This document shows positions 1 through 9,707 of a DNA stretch of 64,000 nt, piece by piece. The notes under the pieces were generated by a model. The model ran no database searches, was not told where the DNA came from, and saw only the letters and a program-made list of their open reading frames with translations. The translations under genes and the position numbers were made by a program. The stretch lies in contig JAULSN010000002.1 of assembly GCA_033439765.1 (NCBI GenBank), forward strand, positions 2,976,001-3,040,000, in the 5' to 3' direction. This DNA comes from Lasiosphaeria ovina. Taxonomy: Eukaryota; Ascomycota; Sordariomycetes; Sordariales; Lasiosphaeriaceae. Numbering within the stretch: the first letter of the stretch is position 1; every line of letters starts with the position of its first letter.

Positions 1-465
1 AGCCTACACACGCACTCGCCGAGCTCCGACACTTTCTCGGCACAGCACCTCGACGGCCGGACGACCAACGGCGTGCACAAGGCTCCTCGGAAGCCCGGCA
101 ACGCCTTTGATCTATACTGCGACGAGAACCGCGACTCGTTCAAGGACAAGAGCGACGACGCGGGCGCTAGCGTCGAGGAAGAGCTCGCGCGCGGCTGGAA
201 GGACCTGCCCGAGACGCAGCGTGAAGAGTTCCAGACGCGCGCCGAAGACGACATGGCCAAGTACCACGCCGCAAAAGAAGACTACGACGAAAAGGCCAAG
301 GCGCGTCGCGAGCGCAGCACCGCCAAGGGTGACGACGCCGATGACACGGAGCGGCGGATGGCGGCAGAGGAAGCACGTGCCGACCAAGCGCAGGAGGACA
401 TCGAGATGGACATGGGAAACTACGACACAGATCAGGAGACGCAGGGAGAGAAGCCAGATGAATAG
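1..465 (+). CDS. HMG-box protein, 3' part (Nhp10-like), cut by window edge
   Basis: The frame is open from base 1 to a TAG at 463-465, so the gene begins left of the window and only its last ~154 codons are seen. An HMG box starts at about base 85: the pattern NAFDLYCDENR, then LARGWKDLP, then a charged helix (KYHAAKEDYDEKA) follows the three-helix DNA-bending fold. The first helix followed by LARGWK resembles yeast Nhp10, an HMG subunit of the INO80 chromatin remodeller; this assignment is inference. The C-terminal tail is strongly acidic and Lys/Glu-rich, as is common in chromatin HMG proteins. An internal GTG at 73 is not a start. A generic single-box HMG protein is the alternative. Confidence 0.75.
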   Translation, partial: SLHTHSPSSDTFSAQHLDGRTTNGVHKAPRKPGNAFDLYCDENRDSFKDKSDDAGASVEEELARGWKDLPETQREEFQTRAEDDMAKYHAAKEDYDEKAKARRERSTAKGDDADDTERRMAAEEARADQAQEDIEMDMGNYDTDQETQGEKPDE

Positions 466-1740
466 TAGGACACTTGGACAGATTCCACCACCTGTGCCCA
501 TAGCGAATCTGAAGCTTGTTCATGGCGATGCTTCCATTAGCGCCCCCGTCGCGTCGGAGAAAGCTAGAAAGAAGATGGAATCGTTTCGAGCGAGTGCCAG
601 CGGGTGGCATGTACCTTTATCGTCGCCTTTTATTCTTCCCATATCTTTACCTTGGGGAGTATGCTTTTAACCGGAGCATTTGATGGAGGGAGGGGGGGTT
701 GTACGTTTTTGGTTTGTTATTTTGTCTTGCTTTTTTTTCTCCCAAAATATAAACTAGGTCCAGGTCATTTAATGAACAGGGCCAGCCAGCGAATAAAAAG
801 AGAAACGGCTACACTATCTACCTACTTTGGGTTCCAGGTATTGGCCTACTACACTACGGGTTAGCATTCACTTGATATCAGGTTTGGCGTCGAAATAAGA
901 AAAAAAAAGTGGTTGTAGTTTTTACTCTGGGTTCTTGTTTCGTTCATGGGCCATGAAATACATTTGCTGCGGCGCTTCGTATGGTAACAATGAGGTTGAA
1001 CGATCCCACCGTATATGTCCCCCTTTCTCATTACATTCATATCTCTTGAGGCGTCATATAATAACCCCCGATATGTCTTTTTGCTTCACTCGAAGTGCTA
1101 TCTCGGTCTGTCTGTCTACATGGCTGTATATTCAGTTCTTACTGTCTCTGCTCACCTAGCACCGGGTCAGTAGCGGACCAGCAACTGACCAGCGGCTGGG
1201 ACACACTGAACTGCAAATTGATAGTCACGGGCGAGATTGGACAAATGTCATGGAGCCTGAAATGTGCAGAATAACCTTGCACTAATAACCAAGACATGGC
1301 ACCTACGCCACCCGAACAGATGGATAGACAAATGTTTACAATATGAGTAGTTCGTCTATCCGTCCGTCGTCTATCAAGGTAGGTGCCAAGACAGTCATCA
1401 TCTGATATCCATACTCACCTTCACGACTCTCACTGCATGTAAAGCCACACAACAAGAAGAGAGGGAAAATACGTGAAACCAGATGCTGCGTTTCGTTTCA
1501 CGGTAACGACCGAGACGGCGGAGCTACCTTTTCCCTCGGCCATCTAAAAGAGGCTGCAGGACGCAGGCAAACAGGAGGGCAGACAAATCGCAACCCGTCC
1601 AAAGAAACTAACTACGCGCAGTCTCCCAAGTAGCCAAGGAGCAGCGGAAGTTCTACGTCTCCGAGGATAAATAACCTAAATTAGCAGGTTTCCCTCATCG
1701 CAGCCAAAGCTACGCAGGCGGACGTATCGCCTCTTACAAA
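466..1740. other. Intergenic, no gene seen
   Basis: This is 3' flank of the HMG-box gene followed by AT-rich unique-looking sequence. All open frames are short and lack recognisable protein patterns. I see no RNA gene and no clear repeat. Confidence 0.6.
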
Positions 1741-2129
1741 ACACTTCCAACACTCGCCGCATACCATGGAGGTCTTCCACGTTGGGCATTGTCCTGTGCC
1801 AAACTGACACGACCATGGATTTCCCTCGAGCGGTCGAGGCCGACGCCTAGTCTAGTACATTTTGCTAACGCCGATCGATATATTCTTTATGCTGTTGCCG
1901 GCATATACTACGGCGCATACCGTATCCACAGTTCCAGGCCATTCATGACTTGCCGTCGACGGAGTTCCCACGGGTACGAATATCTACTGCCACTCCCGTA
2001 TATGCAGATGTGGTGCCGTATCGTTGGCCTCATCGATCCTTGCGGCAAGGAGAATTTGCTCCCTAAGATTGGCGAGATGTGCAAGATGTGCCTTTCCGAA
2101 GCCAAGTCCCTGAATATTTATTACCGGGG

Positions 2130-2310
2130 ACTTTCCGAGATTTAAAAGGCCTTGATGTTTAATTTTGTCTTAGTAGGTACTTAACGGGTGACTTCCATAT
2201 TGAAAGGCCTTGATAACTTACGGCTCGCCCTGAAGGTTTTCCGCGAAGGGAGGTAAAAAGCTATTAGGATCCCTGCTTTAGAATCCTAGAGGCCTATCTC
2301 TTCACCAAAA
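2130..2310 (+). repeat. Dispersed repeat family, copy 1
   Basis: Begins at GATTTAAAAGGCCTTGAT, with a second partial start near 2200, and continues through a CCCTGAAGGTTTTCCGC-like stretch to AGAATCCTAGAGGCCT. The same order of motifs occurs at 4125-4235 on this strand and, reverse-complemented, at 2975-3115. After it comes AGCCGGTGTATTTG (near 2340), also present downstream of the third copy (near 4268). This copy has about 60 bp of extra sequence between the two AAGGCCT motifs. Confidence 0.7.
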
Positions 2311-2974
2311 CACATAGGTATTGGATTAGAGGCTTTTCCTAGCCGGTGTATTTGCTAGGCTTCAACAATTATTCTACCCAAATACCACGTCTATTAATAT
2401 TCAGGGGTTAGACTCTACACTGATACCTCAAGACGCGAGAACGAGTCGCGTAAATAGCGAAATGCTACGGCTATTACCGTGAATACTCACGCGAACCTAC
2501 TGCTACTACTACTCGAATGTCGGCGCCGTGAATGCCCTCAACCACCCGCCATTTGCGCAGCCACCACCGTCGGAGCAATCCGTGGATGCCTACCAGTATC
2601 TTATCAACTTCGACTCCAGAGCTGCTCGCGTCAATCTCCTAGCCGATTCGTCAAGCAGGCCTCAGAGCGGCAGCCAAGCCTAGGCATCCTCTCCCTCAGT
2701 TCCACCACACCTGTGCTCTCGACTAGTGTTTGGAGAGCTTCCAAGATACGCCTAGTGGTGAAGGCTAAAAAAGGTCAGCCTATATCCTATAGACAATATT
2801 AGACATAATCAACAATCTAGCTAGCCATGGTTTTACCTCCTGCTCTCTGCACCGCAGCTATCTAGGGCTCATTTCTGGTGGATACACCCGGGAATGAACC
2901 GAGGACCTTCGGTCGTAGTATGTACGTCGAGTAGTGGCGATAGGTTCGCGTGTGTACAGCAAATAATCCGGCTG

Positions 2975-3115
2975 GGAAAAGCCTCTAAGATTCTATAATA
3001 GGGATTCTTATAGCTATTGCCTCCCTCGGCGGAAAACTTTCAGGGTGGGCCGTATGGTATTGAGGCTTTTCAAATCTCGAAAAGTCTCCCGCTTATAAAT
3101 ATTTAGGGATTATAT
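2975..3115 (-). repeat. Dispersed repeat family, copy 2 (inverted)
   Basis: Read on the minus strand it carries GAGATTTGAAAAGCCTCAAT, then CCCTGAAAGTTTTCCGCC, then GAGGGAGGCAATAGCTATAAG, matching the copies at 2130 and 4125. It also shares the preceding CTAAATATTTATAAGCGGG-like edge with the region before copy 1 (CTGAATATTTATTACCGGG at 2111). Confidence 0.7.
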
Positions 3116-3264
3116 TCTACGGCTATAGGACTATTCCGTACAGATTGTACGACTATATAGCGTTGCTGTCGGGCATCCTGGTAGAGTTTCCCGACGCGTA
3201 TGTGACTAAGGTTAGCAAATTACGCACCAACATCGTCCGAGCGTGACAAAGTCTTCCACTCCCT

Positions 3265-3510
3265 CATTGTTATTGGCGAGAGAGATATAGAACCTAAAGT
3301 CCGGCAGGCTCAACGTTATGTGGGCTCTTGTCCTATCCGGGTGCGCCGTACTGAGAAAACAGTATGGCCATCTCGCCCATGCCTGTATGTCTTGCCACAT
3401 CCTGCGACGCCGGGCACGAAGCAGACGTCCGCCTGGGAGGCTGTATATATTCTCGAAGGCACAACGCATTGAAGTTGGGGAGCTATCACCCTTCCAGGCT
3501 TGACCACCGC
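3265..3510 (-). pseudogene. P-loop helicase-like fragment, left inverted arm
   Basis: Minus-strand translation gives CFVPGVAGCGKTYRHGRDGH, a Walker A P-loop in the style of Pif1/Helitron helicases (usually GPGGTGKTF). There is no intact flanking reading frame and no start. The arm is the inverted, diverged copy of 3804-4083; shared DNA runs from GCGGTGGTCAAG to AATAACAATG. A Pif1/Helitron origin rests on the P-loop and preceding residues only, so another AAA or P-loop family is possible. Confidence 0.5.
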
Positions 3511-3803
3511 TCCGAGCCCTCCCTGGAAAATCGGCTGGGAGGTTAACGCGAGGAGCTCTGGAGTCGAAGTTGATAAGATATCGGTAAGCAGCCACGGATC
3601 GCTCCGACAGTGGTGGCTGCGCAGACGGCGGATGCTTGAGGGTATTTACAACCTGGGCCTGGAGAGTCGATACGGCCTACTTGGCGGTTGCTCGTCGGGT
3701 TGGTGAATTCGGCGAAATAGTCCGACGCGGCCTGTTCCTTCGTCGGCATTTGCGCGTGCTTGTACTCTATCTGTCGAGGGACCGGCTCGCCGTCAGCGCC
3801 CTT

Positions 3804-4083
3804 GCGGTGGTCAAGCGTGGAAATGTGATAGCTCCCGGATTCCTCCGAAATGCTTTCCTCAGAACGAACCGCCAATGCGTGGTCGTGCCTTCGAGATTAT
3901 GGATAGCCTCCCGGAAGGCGTCTGCTTCTTCGTTCCCGGCGTCGCAGGATGTGGCAAGACATACATGCATGGGCGAGATGGCCATACTGTTTTCTCAGTA
4001 TGGCGCATCCGGACGGTACAAGGGCCCACAAGACAACGTTGAGCCTGCCGGACTTCAGGTTCTATATTTCGTCAATAACAATG
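3804..4083 (+). pseudogene. P-loop helicase-like fragment, right inverted arm
   Basis: The plus strand encodes RAFEIMDSLPEGVCFFVPG continuing into VAGCGKTYMHG, a better-preserved version of the left arm. The AF-x-IMDSLP helix placed ~15 residues before the GxxGxGKT loop is the arrangement seen at the start of Pif1-like and Helitron helicase domains. A stop follows within about 30 codons and no later helicase motif remains, so this is a fragment. With 3265-3510 it forms an inverted repeat around a ~290-bp centre. Confidence 0.5.
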
Positions 4084-4124
4084 TCAATAACAATAAAGGG
4101 GGGGGGGTGGGGGGGGGGGGTTGC

Positions 4125-4290
4125 CAAGATTTAAAAGGCCTCAATAACCTACGGCTTGCCCAAAAGATTTTTCGCCGAGGGAGGCAATAGCTATAAGAAC
4201 CCCTATTATAGAATTATAGAGGCCTTTCTCTCCCCTAGAAATACCTACCTATTAAAATGTTTTTCTTAGCCGGTGTATTTGACATTCAGG
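4125..4290 (+). repeat. Dispersed repeat family, copy 3
   Basis: Carries GATTTAAAAGGCCTCAATAA, GCAATAGCTATAAGAACCCC and AGCCGGTGTATTTGACATTC, in the same order as copies 1 and 2. It begins directly after two G-runs (10 and 12 G) at 4098-4120. Confidence 0.7.
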
Positions 4291-5695
4291 GATTGGACTG
4301 TACTTTCTGTCCAGCCCATAACCCCAACTAAACCCCACGTTAGACACAAACGCTGTTAATATGGAGACAATACTCGACAAGATCAATCAACTTCTCGAAA
4401 AGATCACAACCCTCGAGAAGGACCTTAGCACCAAGTTCGTATCCCTCGAGGCGGAGCTCCACGCAAATAACAATTTGCTAATATCTCAAGACGCGAGAAC
4501 GAGTCGCGCAATCTGGGAAGCTCTCCAAATACCAATGGAGGGCGCAGATTTGGTGAAAATGAGGGAGAGGTGCGTAGAGCCACTCTTGCCTTCTTTGTGA
4601 GCAGATATCCATGTACCCCATTCGAAGCTCGCCGTCTAAAGAGGTCCGCAAAACTTATCAGATGCCGCATGGCGGATATCAATTTTTATAGAATAATTTT
4701 TGTCGCTCATATCCTCGGGACGATTCATCAAGGAAGCCGCCGCAGTGGCATTCATTGTCACGCGCGGATCACACAGTTCATACTGTAAATTTCTCACAAC
4801 GGGTGGGAATTTGGTAGATATCATCAACATTCCCAAAACGGCGACGGCAGCAATGTCATGTGGTTGTGTAGTCTATAGTCGTGTGGCCGTACAGTATCCG
4901 TACATGTGTGGTCCATCCAATGCCTGAATGATTGCCGATTGTGTAGCGGGACTCCTTCGAAGACGTGAAAGGCCGCACTACCTTGCGGCACGCCCTGAAG
5001 AGTTTGTTTCAGGGAGAATAGCTGTTGAAGTCCATGATATAGAATTGATCCCGGAGCTCTACCTCCCTCCTCCAGGAATTGGACTGTATGGCTGTGTGGT
5101 GTAACGACAGGCGGGCACTGTACGAAGTACTTCGCTAGTCGTGGAGTTGAAAATGGTAACAGTAAGTGGGAGGCACGATTTTCTCTGGCAGGCAATCCGC
5201 AAACCTGATTGGATGGCCGAATTCAAGGTGGGGTCATGGCGTTGGTTCACAGCGGAAACAGCCTTCTTTGCCAAGCAAACGAACCCAAACGAACCCAGCA
5301 TCTGCAGCACCGTGCAGCTGGTGGCATGGGCGCTGCGGGGCATCCAACTGGGAAATAAATCTAAAGTCAACGCTGGACACCCCAAAACGAGTCTAGACGT
5401 CATTCCAGCCGAAACGGGAATAAACGTAAACGGCTGGGCCTTTCAGAGCTCCCGTCAACGTCGCGTCTGCAAAGCCCCGAAATACCTTTGGATACTTCCC
5501 GTCAAGTTTACTCCAACCGCACCTGCACGACCATCCTACTCGACACGGAGGAATCTGCGATCACAACAGCAACGATACACGATACGACAACTCCTGCTGT
5601 GGAATCCTTTGTGCCACTCCGATTGTCCGGACGGATTTCCGAGTCCAATCAAGTCAGCCTCGGATCCTGGCAGCATCGCACAGAATTCCCCAGCC

Positions 5696-7544
5696 ATGGC
5701 GAGCACCGTCGTGACAGAAAACACGCCTCTGCTGCCACCAGCCTCACCGTCGTCGCCTGAATCCGGCCGCCCCTCGCGCCCTACCCGAAATGTCACCTTC
5801 AATCCCAATCCCGTAACCAAGACCATTGAACCAGAGTCGGAGCGCCGCCACCCGCGCATAGCCCACCACCAGCAGCAGCAACATCCACACCACATTCCGC
5901 TGTCCTCGTCGGCCTCGTCTGCCATCAGCACTGGAGGCCTTGGCGGTGGCCCTCCCATGCTGTCGGCCCTAAATAACAAGCTGCGCCGCCGCAACAGCCA
6001 CGGCGGTCCCCCGGGTCTTTCTGGCTCCGGTGGTGGCGCCGGGCTTCCCTTGGCTGCCGCTGCCGGCGGCGTCCACCAGCCCAAGATAGGCCCCCAGCGC
6101 AGCACCAAGAACGCACAGAAACTCAAACTACTCCCCAACCCCGAGCTCGACGAGGCCGGCGCCGACGAAGAGAGCGGTCGCGATGTCTACTCCCAGTACA
6201 CGCGCATCAAGGACCCCACGGCGCGCAGAGACGCCGCCCGCCTCGGCAAAGCTGACCGCGACAGGCTGCCTAGAGTCACGGCCTACTGCACCGCAAACAG
6301 ATACCAGATGGACGGCCTCATGAGGTTTCTCAAGGGGCGGGGCAAGGCACGCGGCGCAAACCCGAAGCTGATCGACGAGTGCATATACACGCCATACAAC
6401 TACTCCAAAAAGGCCGAAAGTGCCCGCCAGGAGAGAGCGGCGGCCGAGGTCCATTCGACCCCCGCGGTTGGTTACGAGCGTAGGCATTCGGCGGGCGAGA
6501 TGCCCGAGACTGACGGCGGCTACCATCCCGACGACCTGGGTCTGGGACTGGGCCTTAGCGGCACCGACCTTGGCAACAGCGTATCTCACGACGGCGCAGG
6601 CGACCTGATTCCCCACGGGCTGGGCGACGAAAGCGCATTGGTCGACGAGATGCCCGAGTTTGACATCCTTGTGCACACGCCCGAGGTCTTTCTCTTCGAC
6701 TACGGCGTCGTGGTGATATGGGGCATGTCGGCAGCGCAGGAACAGCGGTTCCTCAAGGAAATTGCGAAATTCGAGACGGAGAAGCTGGCGCCCGACGACG
6801 TCGAGACCGAGTTCTTCAACTTTTACTACACGCGCGAGTACCAAGCCCGCATATACAACGACTTTATCACACTACGAGACAAGAACAGTTACATGACGAA
6901 ACTGGCCATCTCCCATGCGCTAGCTCAGAGCGTCAAGGTTAGTAGCCAGGAAGTGCTCCCCCTTGTTTTCCCGGAACCCTAGAGCTCACCGTGTCTGTAC
7001 ACGCAGACGTCGCTCTTCGAGGAGCTGATAGCCCTGACCATCGACACGTGCAAAGACATACCGACACAGATCGCCCTGACAGGCAAGATCGACCTCAGCC
7101 GGACGCAGATCAACATGCAGATCGGTGAGCTGTTCATCCTGCGCATCAACATCCACCTCAACGGGTCCGTCCTCGACACCCCCGAGCTGTTCTGGGTCGA
7201 GCCGCAGCTCGAGCCCGTCTACCAGGCCGTGCGCAGCTACCTCGAGATGGACCAGCGCGTGGGGCTGCTGACGGAGCGGCTTGACGTCATCGCCGACCTC
7301 CTGGCTGTTCTTAAGGACCAGCTCAGCCACGGCCACGGCGAGAAGCTCGAGTGGATTGGTGCGTTTCTCTCTCCCCCCTTTTTTTATATCGCTCTCCCTT
7401 CCTTCACCTAAGAGTGGGCTTTGAGCGCAAAGCTGATCCAGTTCCCATCCTTTTCTCCCACCAACAGTCATTGTGCTTATCGCCGCCGAGATTCTCGTGG
7501 CTGTTGTAAATATCGTCGTAGACTTGTATATAGGTATTGACTGA
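5696..7544 (+). CDS. RMD1: RMD1/Sif2-type DUF155 membrane protein
   Basis: Three exons: 5696-6937, 7007-7358, 7468-7544 (556 aa). Introns are 69 and 109 bp with GT-AG ends. The N-terminal ~200 residues are low complexity (His/Gln, Gly/Ala) and begin near an acidic di-leucine signal, ENTPLL. The DUF155 core starts at VTAYCTANRYQMD and PYNYSKK and includes FDYGVVVIWGMS and FFNFYYTREYQARIYND. A hydrophobic segment (about residues 532-553) follows the last splice and is the expected C-terminal membrane anchor. Yeast relatives are Rmd1, Rmd8 and Mrx10, and fission yeast has Sif2; the biochemical role is poorly defined. The frame stays open upstream to about 5141, but MASTVVTENTPLL is the natural start. 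Which paralogue this is remains uncertain. Confidence 0.85.
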
Positions 7545-9394
7545 GACGCGCAAAAACACGCCCCCAACACCCGTGTACGTATCTACATACACACATACAC
7601 ATACACACACACAAATTCCTCTAAGTACAGCATATATATATGACATTGGGGAGAGAGGGTGAGAGGCGTACATGGCGCGGCGCGTTGGGCTTGAGCTTGG
7701 GCCCCTGACTTTTTTCTTCAGTCTTATTTTGATTTTGGGGTTTCGTTTGGGGTAAGAAGGAAAATCATGCGCGGCATTGAATTTGGGCATTTGCATCCGA
7801 GAACGGGAGCGGCTCTTTTTTTCCTCTTTTCTCACTCTCTCTCTCTCTCTCTCTCCATGTGTAGGTGATGTCTTTTGTCCTTTTTTTTGTACTCTTTTGT
7901 GTCAAAGTATTCTGTGGGGGTTTATTCCCCCCCCCCCCTTTCTTTTTTCTTTTACTGTAGGTCAACACAACCACAACCAAAATGCCCATTCCTAGGCGTT
8001 TCCCCCCCCCGAATTCTCACAACTTTGTACGTACATACATACCACCTACCTACCTTACTTACACGTATGTAATAGCGAACATCCACCACCGGGGTATATG
8101 TGTTGGCAATTGCACGCACACATGACGCATCGTTAGTCCTCTGGTTGTGAATCTGCCATTGCATCATCTCTGACAAGTCTGGTCTAGTTGTCGCTTGGTG
8201 TACTAGGTACTGAAGTGGGCCGAGTGAGTCCGCCTTCTGTTGTTTGTTGTGTGGATGCTCGATTGGCTTTTAGTGGTCTGTATTAATTCTTGTTGATGTC
8301 TGTGGAATCGTAGCACGACTGACTCCTCATTAGTCTCTACTATTGTATTATCTACCAAGATGTATCCCTACTCTACCAGTTCCTTCTCTTTGTCCTTGTC
8401 CTTGTATGTATTGTTCACTTTAACCCTGTCCCAATCTGCCAAAAATCACCCTGCCTCGTTAATTGGGAAGCACGAGTCTAACGACGAAAATGTCTCTTTA
8501 GGGGTCGGGTGTGCCAACATATATCGTAATCACGTCGAGGAGGTGAGCGGTCTCATGGAGGTTAATGGCTGCCTCATCGAGGGTTGTCGTCCTCGTGCCC
8601 TGAGTACCTACCTTGTAGTTGTCTCGAGGGTACACTTCACGGCGTGGGCTTCGATTTCCATACCTCCCTAGCTATCCTGACGATTGGGTCTATCGTTGAG
8701 CCAGTCAGTCTCCAGTGCCGGAATTGTTGTCGCTCCTCAGGCGTACCTACATGACTTCGCCGCGCACAAAGCCTGGCCTGCCCAGTGATTCGAATATCCA
8801 GCAGCTAAAGCCCTTCCGCGGGCGTCTGTCTCGATACCGTAATGACAAATGGCACAAGGTCGCCATGGATACGGCCCCTGATTCTCTTTTCCTGCCCAGC
8901 CCAGCCCAGCCCAGCCGTGCTCTAGTCTGCCCTCGTGTCGTCGAGGTACGCCTGCTCGGTCGGGTGGGTGGTTGCCGTGTCGGAATCGGTGGCCGTCGTG
9001 TACCTACCACGACGAGATTTGCCAGTTCACGGCCCTGCCCTGCAGACGGGCCTCGGGACGGGAGAAGCATCGAGCTCGCGCATTCCGACGAAAGGCAGGT
9101 TGCAAAGGGGAAGGGGAATATCCTCAAGGCAGGTTTCGAGTCCGGCCAGGTCCAGGCCCATGCAGCTCGCATGGCCGGGCCAGGTGTGTGCGTCCGTGGA
9201 TTCGTCTCTTTCGTCTTTCGTTATATCTTTCATCTCTTCGGACGTCATCGACCTGAGACGGTGCGGCTCCTTCTGCCAAGTACCAAAATAATTACCAAAA
9301 TACGCTCGCGAGTCTTGCTGTTTTGGAACAAGAAACCTTGTACCTGCCCGCCTACCTGACAACCTGACAGTCTGACCGTACGCGAACACCCTCA
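7545..9394. other. Intergenic, low-complexity rich
   Basis: Contains a CA-rich tract (about 7580-7612), a (CT)n run at 7835-7855, a 12-C run at 7927-7938 and repeated TACC/CCTACC motifs (8035-8060). Open frames near 8360 and 8715 have no recognisable pattern and no convincing splice structure. It is probably the 3' UTR of the DUF155 gene plus a promoter and leader for the next gene. Confidence 0.5.
7835..7855 (+). repeat. (CT)n microsatellite
   Basis: An almost perfect CT dinucleotide run in the intergenic region after the DUF155 gene. Confidence 0.9.
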
Positions 9395-9707
9395 CTGTTT
9401 CTCCCCTCCTCCCCGCGCTCGACATTACAGATACCTGGGCCTCTCTACCCTCTTCCTCACCCCACCCTCACCTCTCTCGTCACCTTCACCCCTCACCCAC
9501 CTACATATTTTTCCGACTTCTTCCTCAGACCGACCGTTAACTTCTACACTTCTCCACGCTGACTTGACTTCTTCATCAACCTCATTCCTCATTTGCCTCG
9601 TCAGAAACCCTCTCCGACTTGACCCTCCGCGAGCGAATTCAATTCTCTCATTCTGATTTTCATCTGACGTCCGCCTCGACCTAGCTTACTTCGGTTGAAA
9701 TATTGTC
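9395..9707 (+). promoter_or_regulatory. Pyrimidine-rich leader/promoter of the 9708 gene
   Basis: About 310 bp dominated by C and T (CCTCTTCCTCACC, CTTCTTCCTCAG and similar) directly before the ATG at 9708. Pyrimidine tracts next to transcription starts are typical of filamentous fungal genes. No TATA box is evident and no start site can be fixed from sequence alone. Confidence 0.4.

Larger units (their letters stand above)
1741..5150. mobile_element. Decayed mobile-element region
   Basis: About 3.4 kb with no intact gene, AT-rich patches and many stops. It holds three copies of a dispersed repeat (near 2130-2310, 2975-3115 and 4125-4235, the middle one inverted), a second repeat pair (2550-2660 and 3540-3640, inverted), and an inverted pair of arms at 3265-3510 and 3804-4083 that each keep a P-loop ATPase fragment. 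The 20-bp string at 2433-2452 recurs at 4488-4507. A short coiled-coil ORF with an ATG at 4361 (79 codons) lies just after one repeat copy and may be an element-borne relic. The mixture suggests nested or rearranged DNA transposon or Helitron remnants; the element class is not proven. Confidence 0.65.

Noticed and set aside
5141..5695. N-terminal extension of the DUF155 protein
   Set aside because: The frame is open but composition is leader-like and overlaps the edge of the repeat region; MASTVVTENTPLL is the natural start.
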